From Drosophila pseudoobscura (lineage: Eukaryota > Arthropoda > Insecta > Diptera > Drosophilidae): 64,000 nucleotides of DNA. Position numbers and translations under genes: made by a program. Below the pieces are notes generated by a model. That model saw nothing but the letters and a program-made list of their open reading frames with translations, was not told where the DNA came from and did not search any database. How positions within the stretch are numbered: the first letter of the stretch is position 1; every line of letters starts with the position of its first letter. Location of the stretch: positions 16,935,001 to 16,999,000 of the forward strand of contig NC_046683.1 in NCBI RefSeq assembly GCF_009870125.1, in the 5' to 3' direction. Positions 11,246 to 20,942 of the stretch are shown here, one piece after another.

Positions 11246-12900
11246 TACTGACGAATTCAAGTTCTACTATACATATTCCTCGTTTTTGATATTCCGTCGA
11301 GTATTACTAGCTATATAGAACATTTAGCCATGACTACTTAGTTTTATACGATTGATGAATCAATTTTCTACTTAACTGGCTTATTTTAAACACTTGCTTT
11401 TATTGTATTTTGGCAAAAACAAGGCAATAACAAAGTAGTTCAACAAAAAATCAGTTGCAATGTTGCTGGTATTTAAAGACATGATGCGTGTATAGGCCTA
11501 TGTGCACCCTATTTCGTTAATTTTCTATGTAGATCAAACGCAATTTATTAAGACCTTTTCTCAAATTGATATTCTTTAGACATATTCAAGTACATTATTA
11601 GTATCTTGTATATATTTATCTCGATCCTGAGCCTTGGAAGACAAACATTTTCTCAATTCTATAACATCCATTTCCCCCAGGGTATGTGTGCATGGAATTA
11701 GCAACATGTTTGTGTATGGAATGAGACTCATTGTTGCAAAAGCAAAACTGCGGCGAATCGGGTATTGCCTATATTTCAAGCTATAGATGCCCACTTAGCT
11801 TTATCCCATAGATAAATGCATTTTCTACAAGATTGCTTCTTTTAATTACCTTAATGTATTTTATTTTGACTAAAATACGGTTTTCAAGTAAATGTTGCCG
11901 CAACTTTTGTGTATGGAATGAGACTCATTGTTGCCAAAGCGAATTGCGGCGAACTGCGGCGAATTCAAATTCGATTAAAAAAAACGACCAATTCCTCATA
12001 TTCTTTGTTCCGTTGAATAATACTATCTATATGGAAGATTTAGCCATGCCCACTCAATTTTGTACAATTGATGAATCAATTCTATACATGATTGGTCTAT
12101 TCGAAATACTTGCATATATTGGATTTCTATATAACATTGAAAATTAAATTAATAGATTGATGAAAATTGACAAAAATACCATGACAGCGCGGCGAAAACC
12201 AGTATTTCTACAGTATGACCCTCAGAACAGCACCGAAATATACGGTCTTATTTGAAAAATATACCGAGTGGCGCGCGCCAAATCGAACTTTTTTGAATGT
12301 GAGCGACAAGGATTTTAATGTTGTCAACCGGGCCTTTATATATGCCCACATAATTTTATCCCATTGATGAATAAATTTTCTACAAGATTGGATAAATTTT
12401 AATCCTTGCTTTTATTGTATTTATTGTAAATAGTTCAACAAAAAAAACAGTCGCTATGTTGCGTGTAAGCCCTAGTCTAGGCCTTTGTATACCCTAATAA
12501 TACCCCAATAATAGTTATTCAATAAAAATCAAGAATAACAATTATAATAATAGTTATTCGATAAAAATCCAGAATAACAAGAAAAAGTCTTCTTTGGAGC
12601 CTGGGATGAAAAAGCTTTTCTCAATTCTATAACATCCATTTCCCAGGGTATTAGCAATGGGAATGGGACTCATTGTTGTGCACCGGTTATTGCCAAATTT
12701 ATCTTCCGTCGAATATTACAAGCTATATAGATTTTTCAGTCCTGCCCACTTAATTTTATCCCATTGACGAATACATACTACTTTTAATTACTTTTATGTA
12801 TTTCATTTTCACTAAAACACGGTTTAAAAGTTTAATTTACTGGCCTTTTTAAATCGTATACAAGTACGAATTAACTTTAGAATCTAAAACTAAAACTTAC

Positions 12901-13273
12901 CACGCTTTGCTTTTTTCGAGACTATTTTGGATGGTGATGGAGAGGCTGCCGCTTCAGTAGTATTGGCCGCAGGAGCAGTGGCTGGTGGAGTAGTTGGTGC
13001 TGTAGTCTCCCCAGAATAGGGAGTCGTGCCATCAATCACTTCAGAGGCAGCCGCCGCTGCCGCAGCGTTCGTAAGCTGAGTCGAGATGTGGCTGAAGATC
13101 TGCGAGGATATACTCTCCGTTCGTCGAAAGGTGTTGCGCAGGCGATCAAATGAAGAGCTGGGCGCAGGCGCTGGTTCGGCTCCCGTTGGGGGCGGAGGCG
13201 TTGTTGGCAACGCAGTTGGCGAGGAGTCGTAGCTTCTATCATGGCGAACAACCAGCAAATCGGTCGTGCTCAT
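12901..13273 (-). CDS. First coding exon of an unrecognised gene
   Basis: An open exon of 124 codons plus one base. It starts MSTTDLLVVRHDRSYDSSPT and ends KKAKR before a GTAAG donor at 12896-12900. The middle is proline/alanine/threonine-rich (PTTPPPPTGAEPAP), followed by FDRLRNTFRRTESISSQIFS, an amphipathic basic stretch, then an alanine run. It looks like the disordered N-terminus of a larger protein. I do not recognise the family. Downstream exons would lie at lower coordinates, but none was found before bazooka. It could even be an alternative first exon for a transcript running into bazooka. Codon use and complexity look like a genuine gene. Confidence 0.6.
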
Positions 13274-13495
13274 TTCACCCTCTTACACATACTTTTAGGG
13301 CTTTAAAATCTACTGGCTACTCTTCAGATTTCAGCGCTTATATTGATTGATTGGCGTTATCTAACGTTATAGCATCTGCGTGGAAGGTTTCCGGGTGATA
13401 ATTGCGTTTACTTTTTATCGCCAAGGCCACCAGAGCCATTCGAATACATTGAAGACTAAAGACTGAGACTAAAACTACTAAGCACAAACAATTTA

Positions 13496-13556
13496 TTAAT
13501 AATATAATAATATAATTCTAATAATATAATAATAATATAATAAAATAATGGAGTAA
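13496..13556. repeat. AATAATAT simple repeat
   Basis: A run of AATAATAT units about 50 bases long immediately downstream of the Cys-rich gene's stop codon. No other signal is seen in 13274-13571. Confidence 0.7.
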
Positions 13557-13571
13557 TATTGAAGTCCGATT

Positions 13572-14667
13572 TTAGTCCTGGAACTTTTCGCACATTTGGC
13601 AAAGCAGTTCCAGATTTCTGTGGAAGAGACATTAGAGATCATATTAGATTTGTTAGAATGTTAGAAAAAGATAGATAGACTTACAATGCTCTTTTGGAAA
13701 AATCGCATGTGCTGCATATCAGTTGGGTGCACTTATTGCACGATGCACTGCATTTTGTGCAGGTGAACTCCGCGCAGGTGCTGCATGTAAGTTTGTCTGC
13801 ATGGCAGCAGAGTGTTACAGCAGCGTTGGATGGCGGTATACTTTTAGCCTTAGGCTTCTTTTTTAGCGCATACTCCTTTGATTGTATATTGTTGTAGAAA
13901 TTTACACGTTCTTGTCTCCCGCAGGTCCAATTGGAAGTTATTTCATTGGGAAATAACTCGGTTATTTCGTCTACAAGCTGGCGAGATTTTGACATCGTTA
14001 ACTTTACATTTTGCTCAGAATAAAACGCCGTAATAGCTTTTCTGATTAACTTCCTGTCTCCAGGCGTCAATGGCTCCTTTTTAACTTTTTTTAAAACTGA
14101 TTTACACTTGGCTTTAAGGAGAATCCCGTAAACGTTTATTATCAGCTCCACCGTCCGCACTGACGACACGCTGGCTACGTCGTGCCTTGGGGTTACGATA
14201 CCACTCCATTCTCCTATTTCTGAATCTGAGCCAGAGTCGTCTTTTGGTGGCGGTTTAGGTGTTGGAGGCATTCTCTTGATATAATGATCTGGACTTATGG
14301 AGGGAGTTTGTGGAGGCGGACTATTAGGCTTTGGTGAAAAATTATTTGGATTCGGCGGAAAATTTGGTGGCTTTGGCGGACAATTTGGTGGCTTTGCTGG
14401 AAAATTTGGTGGCTTTGGTGGACTTTCGTGTTCGTGTTCATACGTTTCCTTCTTTCTTTTTGCATCTCCTTCTTCCTTTGTAGTCCACTCCCAAATTGTG
14501 CATGTTACTTTCATCTTGGTGGCGCAAAGGTAAGCGAAGAAACAAGTTGATAGTGGGGTCACTTTACACGATAGCTGTAAGCTAAACACAAACACACCCA
14601 CGCTTTCAAAAGAGGCCGGCCGCCAGCTATTCCTGCGATTTTGGATAAACAATTCAACTCTATTCAC
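13572..14667 (-). CDS. Unrecognised Cys-rich gene, copy A (two coding exons)
   Basis: The main exon is 13685-14667 and the last exon 13572-13617, joined by a 67-bp intron with GTAAG donor and CAG acceptor. Retention of that intron ends translation at once, because the donor contains TAA. A likely start is the ATG at 14515 (MKVTCTIWEW), though the frame stays open back to 14667. Then come a Pro/Asn-rich tract of KPPNFP-type repeats, an acidic DDSGSDSEIGEW patch, a helical region rich in Lys and Leu (about 120 residues), and a C-terminal domain of repeated CxxC pairs that continues through the last exon (LCQMCEKF). It looks like a zinc-binding domain. It is divergent to the plus-strand unknown gene. 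No family is recognised. Confidence 0.6.
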
Positions 14668-15007
14668 AAACTGCGAGAAGACCTGCCTCCTTACCTGCTT
14701 TTCAATTGTGCCGTTAGTCTATCGAAGTGAGTGTTATTTGATAATTTGTTTAAAATCTAACTTGGGACGCCACCAATAATGTCCCGTTAACGGCTGTTTC
14801 TGGAAACATATGTGTCTGTCCCATTTGTGTTTTCTAGTGATCTCTGATGATCTGTGCGCGGTAAAGCCGCAAAGCTTTTCCTCCCACGCTGTCGCTGGTG
14901 GCTAGCTCTTTCTCCGGCTCGCGCCCATCGTACTCGAAAGGATGGCACTCGACGAAGATGTGATGGCGTCCTTCACCACCACCCATATATCTTGGTATAT
15001 AGGGCAG
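14668..15007. promoter_or_regulatory. Shared upstream region between the two divergent unknown genes
   Basis: About 340 bp between the 5' end of the minus-strand Cys-rich frame and the plus-strand unknown frame. It is repeated almost unchanged in copy B (21772-22115). It contains GGGACGCCACCAATAATGT and a TATATAGGG phrase at 14996-15004. It is read as a bidirectional promoter from its position alone. Confidence 0.35.
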
Positions 15008-15435
15008 TGGTTATGAATTAGTGGACTGTATAATCGTTTATATCTTGAGCTTATTTATTATTTATTGATTATTTAATATTGATGGTTATAGTACAGTTAT
15101 ATTACAAGAATAGCGGGGGGTTCGATTCTGCGGCGGTACAAACTATGCGTGCGGGCGGCTTCGTCTCGAAGTTTCTACTGCATCAACTCCGCGAAAAGAA
15201 GTCGAGCAAAAGGGAATTGAAAGATCACGCGATAAGACTCGACGCGACGGTTTCAATGCAAAACAACGGAACGCATCGCTGTGTGCGTGTGCAGCTGCGG
15301 GTCTGGCCATGCGTGTGAGAACATTACAGCTATGTTCTGGACCCGAGTAAACAACAACACAGCTATGCGCGTAAAAATAGTTACTTAGGCGGTGTACTAC
15401 AATCATGAGCGTGTAAATAGGTCAATCGCAATATA

Positions 15436-15679
15436 CAGGGGTGGTCAAAAGTATTTACACAACGAGTTTTTTTTTGCATGTTCAATTTCAGGAGCTTTTC
15501 CTGTGGTTGTTGAAAGCTAAATAAAAAAAAAAACTTTTAGGCCAAAAAGATTGATCTACTAGGAATTGGTTGAAAGAAGAATTGGAAAAATAACTGTTAA
15601 TGGGCTAAAAATAGAAGCATGTGAACTGTTGTCAAAAGTATTTACACAAATTTGCATTGCTTCAGAAGTATTTACACAA
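15436..15679 (+). repeat. Left inverted repeat of the Bari-like element
   Basis: Contains outer, middle and inner transposase-binding-like direct repeats, and a GCATGTTCAATTTCAGGAGC block that is exactly complementary to the right end. Confidence 0.85.
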
Positions 15680-15790
15680 TGCAAATTAGAGCTTATTCTT
15701 AGACTTGGTTTGACTTAGTGCAGTCGTTTTTACGTTTATTGCAGTTGCAATAAGTAAATTTAATTTAAAATTTAAAATTAACTTAGTAAA

Positions 15791-16810
15791 ATGGTGAAGA
15801 CAAAGGAGTTGTCTGTTGAAACTCGATCCGAGATCGTTACAAAATTGAAAAGCGGGGTTTCAGCGTCGGAACTGGCCAAAACTTACAAAATTTGTAGAAA
15901 AACCGTTTATAATCTGGAAAAGAAAAAGGACACGAATGGAAATTTACAGAATTTAAAAAGAAGTGGAAGGAAACAAGCGATGGATGAACGGGAATGTAGA
16001 CGTTTAATTGGCATAGTCGATAAAAATCCGTCGATAAGCCCAGTTAAATTGTCTGCAGATTCGCAACAATTGATTGGCAAAAAAGTCTGTGATGCTACAA
16101 TACGTCGGAGATTGAAGGAGATCGACATACGAACGTATACAGTGCGAAAAATAATAGAAATTTCCGAGGCAAATAAAACAAAACGCCTCTCATTCGCATT
16201 GGAATACGTTAAAAAACCAAAGGAGTTTTGGTACAATGTTTTATGGACAGATGAAGTAGCTTTCCAGTTCCAAGGCTCATTCTGTAAAAGATTTATGCAT
16301 CTACGACAAGCAAAAAAACAAAGTGCAGTGCAACCATTAAACAGATTTGGTGGAGGCACAGTGATGTTCTGGGGGTGCATGTCTTACTACGGATTTGGAG
16401 ACTTTGTTCCAATAGAAGGCACTCTGAATCAGACCCGGTATCTTGTTATACTGAATGAACATGCTTTTGTGTCTGGTGACAGGCTATTTCCCATCTCCGA
16501 CTGGATTTTACAGCAAGACAATGCTCCATGCCACAAGGGATCGGCACCTACAAAATGTTTACGAGATCTCAATGTGGCTGTTCTTCCCTGGCCTGCGCAG
16601 AGCCCTGATCTCAATATCATAGAAAAAGTTTGGTCGCTTATTAAAGGACAAAGAACAATTGATAAAAACCGAAAACGCGACGTTACCATCGAGGAAGTAA
16701 AGGAAATTTGGTCGAAATTGGAACTTGGATATGCTCGCCACTTAGTGGAATCAGTACCAGCCAGGTTGCAAGCAGTTATTGATGCCAAAGGTGGAATTAC
16801 AAAATATTAA
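15791..16810 (+). CDS. Bari-type Tc1/mariner transposase
   Basis: Uninterrupted frame of 339 codons, the usual length for Bari. An N-terminal paired-like helix-turn-helix (about residues 1-115, with KTYKICRKTVYNLEKKK) binds the inverted repeats. The DDE catalytic core has the first Asp in LWTDEVAF, the second in LQQDNAPCH and the Glu in PDLNIIEKVW, with 34 residues between the last two (DD34E). The C-terminus AVIDAKGGITKY is typical of the family. It catalyses cut-and-paste transposition into TA. No frameshift or stop is present, so it could encode active enzyme. It lies inside a solo LTR. Confidence 0.93.
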   Translation: MVKTKELSVETRSEIVTKLKSGVSASELAKTYKICRKTVYNLEKKKDTNGNLQNLKRSGRKQAMDERECRRLIGIVDKNPSISPVKLSADSQQLIGKKVCDATIRRRLKEIDIRTYTVRKIIEISEANKTKRLSFALEYVKKPKEFWYNVLWTDEVAFQFQGSFCKRFMHLRQAKKQSAVQPLNRFGGGTVMFWGCMSYYGFGDFVPIEGTLNQTRYLVILNEHAFVSGDRLFPISDWILQQDNAPCHKGSAPTKCLRDLNVAVLPWPAQSPDLNIIEKVWSLIKGQRTIDKNRKRDVTIEEVKEIWSKLELGYARHLVESVPARLQAVIDAKGGITKY

Positions 16811-16885
16811 TCATTATTATTATTATTCATCCAACAAATTAAAAAAAAAAATCATTAAATCATAATAAAAAATTAACTTAAAGTT

Positions 16886-17141
16886 TTGTGTAAATACTTC
16901 TGCAGCATTAAAAATGTGTGTAAATAATTTTGACAACTGATAAGCATCACTTAATTTGCTTCTCCTTATTCGTACAAACAGTTATCTTTTCCAATTCTTC
17001 TCTCATTCAATTGCTAGTAGATCAATCTTTTTGGCCTAAAAGTTTTTTTTTTTTATTTAGCTTTCAACAACCACAGGAAAAGCTCCTGAAATTGAACATG
17101 CAAAAAAAAACTCATTGTGTAAATACTTTTGACCACCCCTG
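16886..17141 (-). repeat. Right inverted repeat of the Bari-like element
   Basis: Mirror of the left end. The outer 100 bp are almost perfectly complementary. The middle direct repeat has diverged (TAAATAATTTTGACAA). Confidence 0.85.
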
Positions 17142-17175
17142 TACATGTAAAAACTACGAGGCTCATTTCTCACCA

Positions 17176-17641
17176 GGCAGCATACATAAATTTACCGGAT
17201 TTTCTTTTCATATCCTGCCATTTCAATTCTTTTAAGTCCGTTGTCACTATGTACTGTAGCTTCAAACAAATTATGCATTCCTTCAACGCGGTAAAACCGT
17301 TGAACCAACCGCTAGTAGTGATTAAAAGAGCCATTCGGCATGTCGAGCGACCAGGGCACGTCGAAGAGCTCAAACGTGGAAAAATAGACCTACTATCAAA
17401 CCTTTCGGTTTTTACTGGGCAGCCATTTGTACTCATCTTCGATGAGCACCACATCCCACTGCTCTTGACTGTATTTCCACCATGCTGGAAAGTGCTAGCA
17501 ATAGCTGGCTTCAAAGTGGACGGAACTAGCTTCCGTTTCATTTACTTGCGTGTGGTGCCCATAGCTCAAACACTTCCGATTGATGGTGCCCGTTCTAAAC
17601 TGGGCTTAAAAAAAATAAACGCGGCCTTAAGTATCGTCCTG
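17176..17641 (+). pseudogene. Plus-strand unknown gene, 5' part, copy A (interrupted by LINE)
   Basis: An open frame runs through QPFVLIFDEHHIPLLLTVFP and DGTSFRFIYLRVVPIAQTLP up to the LINE insertion point. Its continuation lies 9.8 kb away at 27408-27944, in the same frame, across the 14-bp target duplication. The gene is therefore broken by the insertion. A TTTTCTTTTCA-type acceptor near 17212 suggests that a 5' exon or leader exists. The family is uncertain. The join carries a VVCDG...N motif and a later FPHL phrase, which remind me of P-element/THAP-type transposases; this is weak. Confidence 0.5.
17628..17641 (+). repeat. LINE target-site duplication, left copy
   Basis: The 14-mer TAAGTATCGTCCTG is repeated exactly at 27394-27407 and, by the tandem duplication, at 22558-22571. 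It marks the insertion of the LINE into the plus-strand unknown gene. Confidence 0.92.
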
Positions 17642-17773
17642 GGCTGGCGAAAATCCTCTAGCTGAACCCTCCACGAGGGTGCCGGCTGGGCAATGGACAC
17701 TGCATTACCCCGGACAAGGGTAATGCACTGTCGCTTGCTCTTTCCGGGGTAATGCAGTGTCTAGCTAAGGCTA
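17642..17773 (+). ncRNA. HDV-like self-cleaving ribozyme at LINE 5' terminus
   Basis: All parts of the double-pseudoknot fold can be placed. P1: GGCTGGC 17642-17648 with GCCGGCT 17681-17687, opening with the canonical G.U wobble at the cut site. P2: TAGCT 17659-17663 with GGCTA 17769-17773. P3: ACCC 17666-17669 with GGGT 17677-17680, loop TCCACGA. Then GGGCAA (P1.1 and joining strand). P4: a perfect 19-bp stem 17696-17714 with 17743-17761. J4/2 has CTAA 17765-17768, fitting the CNRA rule with C17765 as the catalytic base. Self-cleavage would define the exact 5' end of the LINE RNA. HDV-like ribozymes are known from R2 and some other LINEs. Activity here is inferred. Confidence 0.85.
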
Positions 17774-17910
17774 TGGTCCGGCGTCTTCCCGATTCAAAGT
17801 CGGGGGAACCAAACCAGGGCCATGGCTAGAGGTGCCTGGCGGTCAGGCCTAAAACGCTAGGGGGTGGTCCCCCCGAAAAATATTAACCAGTATGGACCCT
17901 CGGGCCAAAT

Positions 17911-19342
17911 ATGGAGGCGAAGAAGGATAAAGCACGGGTTGGGATGTCAACCCAAACGTCGGTGGAAAGCGTGACTGCTACCACCGGCGGGCACGGGGAG
18001 GAGCAGTCCTCTCTGCGTGTCGCCAGCGGTCACACCTCAGACTTGGCGGGAGCAGGCCAGGTCAGTTGTAAAGCTACTGCCACAACAACAACAACAAGAA
18101 CAACTCACTCCGTGCCCTGCAAGTTGAGCCGCACAGATGCCGTAGTCGATACAGACACGGATCTGGAGAGCGTGCAGGACGGACGAAGAGAGCCTTCTCC
18201 GCTCGCCGGAACCAGGCACCAGCTCCCTGCGTAGGGAAGGGCCGAAGCGTTCCAAGGAGGGGATGAAGGCCAAAGCGCAATACAAAGCGGCCCTCAACAT
18301 AAAAAGCCGGCTGCAAGGCAAAGCAGACATCTCCCAGGAGGAGAAGGTCAAGCTAGCCTGGGCCGAGCAGAGAGTAGAGGAGGGTCGGCTACACTATGCC
18401 CAGATGCCACAGATGAGGGCGTCGAATGGCGAATATGCCAATAAGGTGGAGGAGATGATGGCCACCAAGAGGCAACGCTCGACTGAGAGTGCCATTAAGG
18501 ACACTCCAGCGAGCAAGCGGCAACGCGGGCCCAGGAGTGCAGCCCCTCCACCGAAAGCGGCCAAGAAGCCGAAAGCGAAGGTCAGCGAGGTGACCAAACG
18601 ACACCTGATCGTGGCACTCATTGACCGCAGCGAAGAAAACGGCAAGATGCCAGCGGCACAGTGGAAGCTGGTGCACGCGCGTCTTGTCGACGCACTCTTT
18701 GCACAGATGGAGGAAGACCCCGCGGCCCCAATGCCCTCGTTCGATGGTGCTGGGTGGCTAAATGGGGTTAAGATCCTGAAGTGCAATGATGACCCAACCC
18801 TAAGGTGGCTGACGCGTACGGTCTGCCAACTGGAGGCGATGTGGGAGGGGGCCAAGCTGGAGGTTGTGGACCGGGAGCTTATCCCGTCCAAGCCTAAGGC
18901 GAAGGTACTCTTCCCCATCACGATCCAGGGGGACCGAGCGCTGAAGCTCCTTCAGCGGCAAAACGCGGACGTGCCAACGGCCGACTGGAGGATCCTACAC
19001 ATTGGTAGCCCACTACCCAACGAGGGGGGCCAGTGTGTGATCCTCCAAATAAACAAGGAAGCAGAGGATCTGCTATACCCCAAGTTCGGGAAGATGGCGT
19101 GGGGCATGGGTAGCGTCTACCTGCGCCTCAAAAAGCGCCACCCTGAGGACAAGGACGCGCATACCCTGCAGGCAGGCGAGGTGGAAAAGGACCTAGGTCT
19201 CGAGTCCATCGTGGAGGTCGCCCAGGGTCTTGCGCTTGAAGATGAAGAAGAGGAAGACGGTGACCTGACGCTGGTAGTCAACCCGTCAGGTGCAAGCGAG
19301 CCAGCCACCCATGCTGAGTGTGCTGCAGCTCAACTTGCATAA
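17911..19342 (+). pseudogene. LINE ORF1 (gag-like), copy A, frameshifted
   Basis: Starts MEAKKDKARVGMSTQTSVES and, in the other frame from about 18263, continues to the stop at 19342. Compared with copy B, 11 bases are missing after about 18175, which shifts the frame. The second half has a lysine-rich nuclear-type stretch (PPKAAKKPKAKVSE) and a conserved domain with WLTRTVCQLEAMWEG, typical of ORF1 proteins in LOA-type LINEs without CCHC knuckles. ORF1 proteins bind LINE RNA. Its end overlaps the ORF2 start by 32 bases. Confidence 0.8.
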
Positions 19343-20942
19343 AAGCAAGGTAGCGTCGGCGGAGCTCCTCATCGCCATGGAGCAAGGGCTCGCCGACATA
19401 GCTCTAGTCCAGGAGCCCTGGATTGCGACAGGCAATTCAGTGGCCGGACTAAAGTCCTCAAATCATAACCTCTTCTACTCAACATCGGTAAGCAGGAGCA
19501 GAACCGTCGTACTCGTACGAAAGGGAATCCATGCTTACCTTATGTCTCATTACAGCACGGATGACCTGACGGTTGTGATGCTAGAAAGTGAGGAAAAGCG
19601 CCTTCTGGTGGCTTCCTGCTACATGGCTCACGACAGACCCGCACCACCCGACGAACTCAGGAGCCTGGTGACAGAAGCCGGCACCAAAAACTATCAACTC
19701 GTCATCGGAACGGACGCCAACGCCCACCATAATGTGTGGGGAAGCACCGACATCAATGACAGAGGTGAGTACCTCTTAGACTTTATACTAGCAACTAATC
19801 TATATATAGCAAACGTTGGGGAGGAGCACACCTTCGTAGGTCCGACCTCATCTAACGTGCTAGACCTAACACTTGCAATGGGAAACAGTACTACGGTATC
19901 TAGCTGGAGGGTCCTCGATAGACCATCCTTCTCAGACCATAAGTACATTCAGTTCAAGTGCGAATTCAAACACCTTTCGAAGACAACAGTCTATAGAAAC
20001 CCCCGGAACACAAACTGGGCAAAGTTTAAAAAGACAGTTACTTCGAAGCTCGCGAATCCGGGCTCAGTGAAATCCGCGGAGGATATAGAGAAGTCCCTAA
20101 AGACCCTATCCAACGAGCTACTGAACGCCTACCATGCATCGTGCAAACCCTCGAGAACGAAGAGGAGGTCCAAGCCACTCTGGTGGAACCGAGATCTCTC
20201 TCTCCAAAGGAACAACCTCAAGGAATTCTTCAAGATCGCCAAACAAGCGAACGAGGAGATTGTCAATGAGGAATATAAAATCCTACTTAGGAGCTACAAG
20301 AAGGAAATACGTAAGGCACAAAGGAACTCGTGGAGAAACTTCTGCTCCAACATCGAGAAAGTGCCCGAAACCGCCAGGCTTCGGAAGCTGCTTTCAAAGC
20401 AGCCCACAGTACAGAGCCAACTAAAACTAGACAACGGACAGTGGACAGAGGGCAGCAAAGAAGCCCTAACAGCACTAATGGAGGCGCACTTCCCTGGATG
20501 CACCGAGGTCACTGACGCCAAGGAGCATCAGGACCTAGCAACCGAGGAACACCACCCTCCAATAGGTCTGTTAACCACGAAGAGAATACACTGGGCCATA
20601 GACTCCTTCGCGGGCATAAAAGCACCAGGACTGGACGGGATATTCCCAGCCATGATGCAGTTGACCAAAGAGGTTATCACCCCATGGCTCCTCGCAATAT
20701 ACTCAGCATGCCTAAGTACGGGCTATATCCCCATCCAATGGAGAACCTCGAGAGTTGTCTTCCCCCCTAAGGCAGGAAAGTGCAGCCACGTGAGTCCCAA
20801 GGACTACAGACCGATAAGCCTTACCTCCTTTATACTAAAAACACTAGAAAAGCTGTTGGATTTGCACATCAGGAATGAGGTAGAGGGACTGATGTCAACA
20901 AACCAACACGCCTACACTAAAGGGAAATCAGTGGAGACGGCC
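19311..20942 (+). pseudogene. LINE ORF2 copy A: endonuclease and truncated reverse transcriptase
   Basis: The start MLSVLQLNLHKSKVASAELL is the conserved beginning of the APE-type endonuclease. VQEPWIA, GTDANAHHNVWGS and SFSDHKYI carry the catalytic Glu, Asp/Asn and Asp-His. The RT part reaches GLDGIFPAMMQL, WRTSRVVFPPKAGK and DYRPISLTSF (RT motifs 1-2a), then ends at the duplication junction. The endonuclease is intact here but is deleted in copy B. The protein could not complete reverse transcription. Confidence 0.88.

Larger units (their letters stand above)
10740..12850. repeat. Array of diverged repeats carrying housekeeping promoter motifs
   Basis: Two long copies, about 10765-11085 and 11080-11425, share nearly all their text: a TTCACGAATACATCAA phrase, GACGCGCGCAGCAAGAGTGT, then GACCGTCAGAAATATACCG and the end TATAGAACATTTAGCC. 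Shorter, more diverged pieces recur around 11900-12120, 12180-12400 and 12600-12850. The phrase around GCCCACTTAATTTTATCCC recurs at least four times. Each better copy holds a reverse Motif 1 (GAGTGTGACC), several reverse Motif 6 words (ATATACCG) and, in the second, a DRE. No open frame spans the copies. Confidence 0.75.
15436..17141 (+). mobile_element. Tc1-like Bari-family transposon, full length
   Basis: A 1706-bp element bounded by TA on both sides (15434-15435 and 17142-17143), with ends CAGGGGTGGTCAAAAG and its complement. The inverted repeats are about 245-255 bp. Each has three direct repeats of the word AAGTATTTACACAA (15446-15462, 15629-15649 and 15663-15679, mirrored at 16886-16902, 16915-16935 and 17114-17133). 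This IR/DR layout, the size and the 339-codon transposase match Bari elements with long terminal repeats. It is absent from copy B. It looks complete and may be mobile. Confidence 0.9.
15008..17175 (+). mobile_element. Solo LTR (about 460 bp) split by a Bari transposon
   Basis: Relative to the undisturbed copy at 22105-22125, copy A carries an insert that starts TGGTTATG and ends CTCACCA, flanked by a 5-bp direct repeat GGCAG (15003-15007 and 17176-17180). Removing the Tc1 element leaves about 460 bp starting TG and ending CA, without gag or pol. These are the hallmarks of a solo long terminal repeat left by recombination of an LTR retrotransposon. A 5-bp duplication fits the Copia or BEL/Pao groups. 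The family is not recognised. Confidence 0.75.
17642..20942 (+). mobile_element. LOA-clade LINE, copy A (3' part missing)
   Basis: It starts directly after the target duplication. It holds a structured 5' leader, ORF1 and the first part of ORF2 (endonuclease and the beginning of reverse transcriptase), and is cut at 20942, where text of the Cys-rich gene resumes. ORF2 with endonuclease, RT, RNase H and CCHC in copy B places it in the LOA clade (Bilbo/Baggins/LOA of Drosophila). The truncation comes from the tandem duplication and not from incomplete reverse transcription. Confidence 0.88.

Noticed and set aside
10774-11420. Tandem repeats considered as a CRISPR-like array
   Set aside because: The units are about 300 bp and diverged, with no regular short repeat/spacer pattern, and the DNA is from an animal.
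14297-14533. Glycine-rich plus-strand ORF (also at 21401-21637)
   Set aside because: It is the antisense shadow of the Pro/Asn repeat of the Cys-rich gene, which has a longer frame, an intron and a Cys domain on the other strand.
18394-18921. Long minus-strand ORFs antisense to LINE ORF1 and ORF2
   Set aside because: They are shadows. The sense frames carry recognised endonuclease, RT and RNase H motifs.
20917-20942. Minus-strand extension of the copy B Cys-rich frame into LINE DNA
   Set aside because: These few codons are antisense LINE text across the duplication junction and not a real C-terminus.
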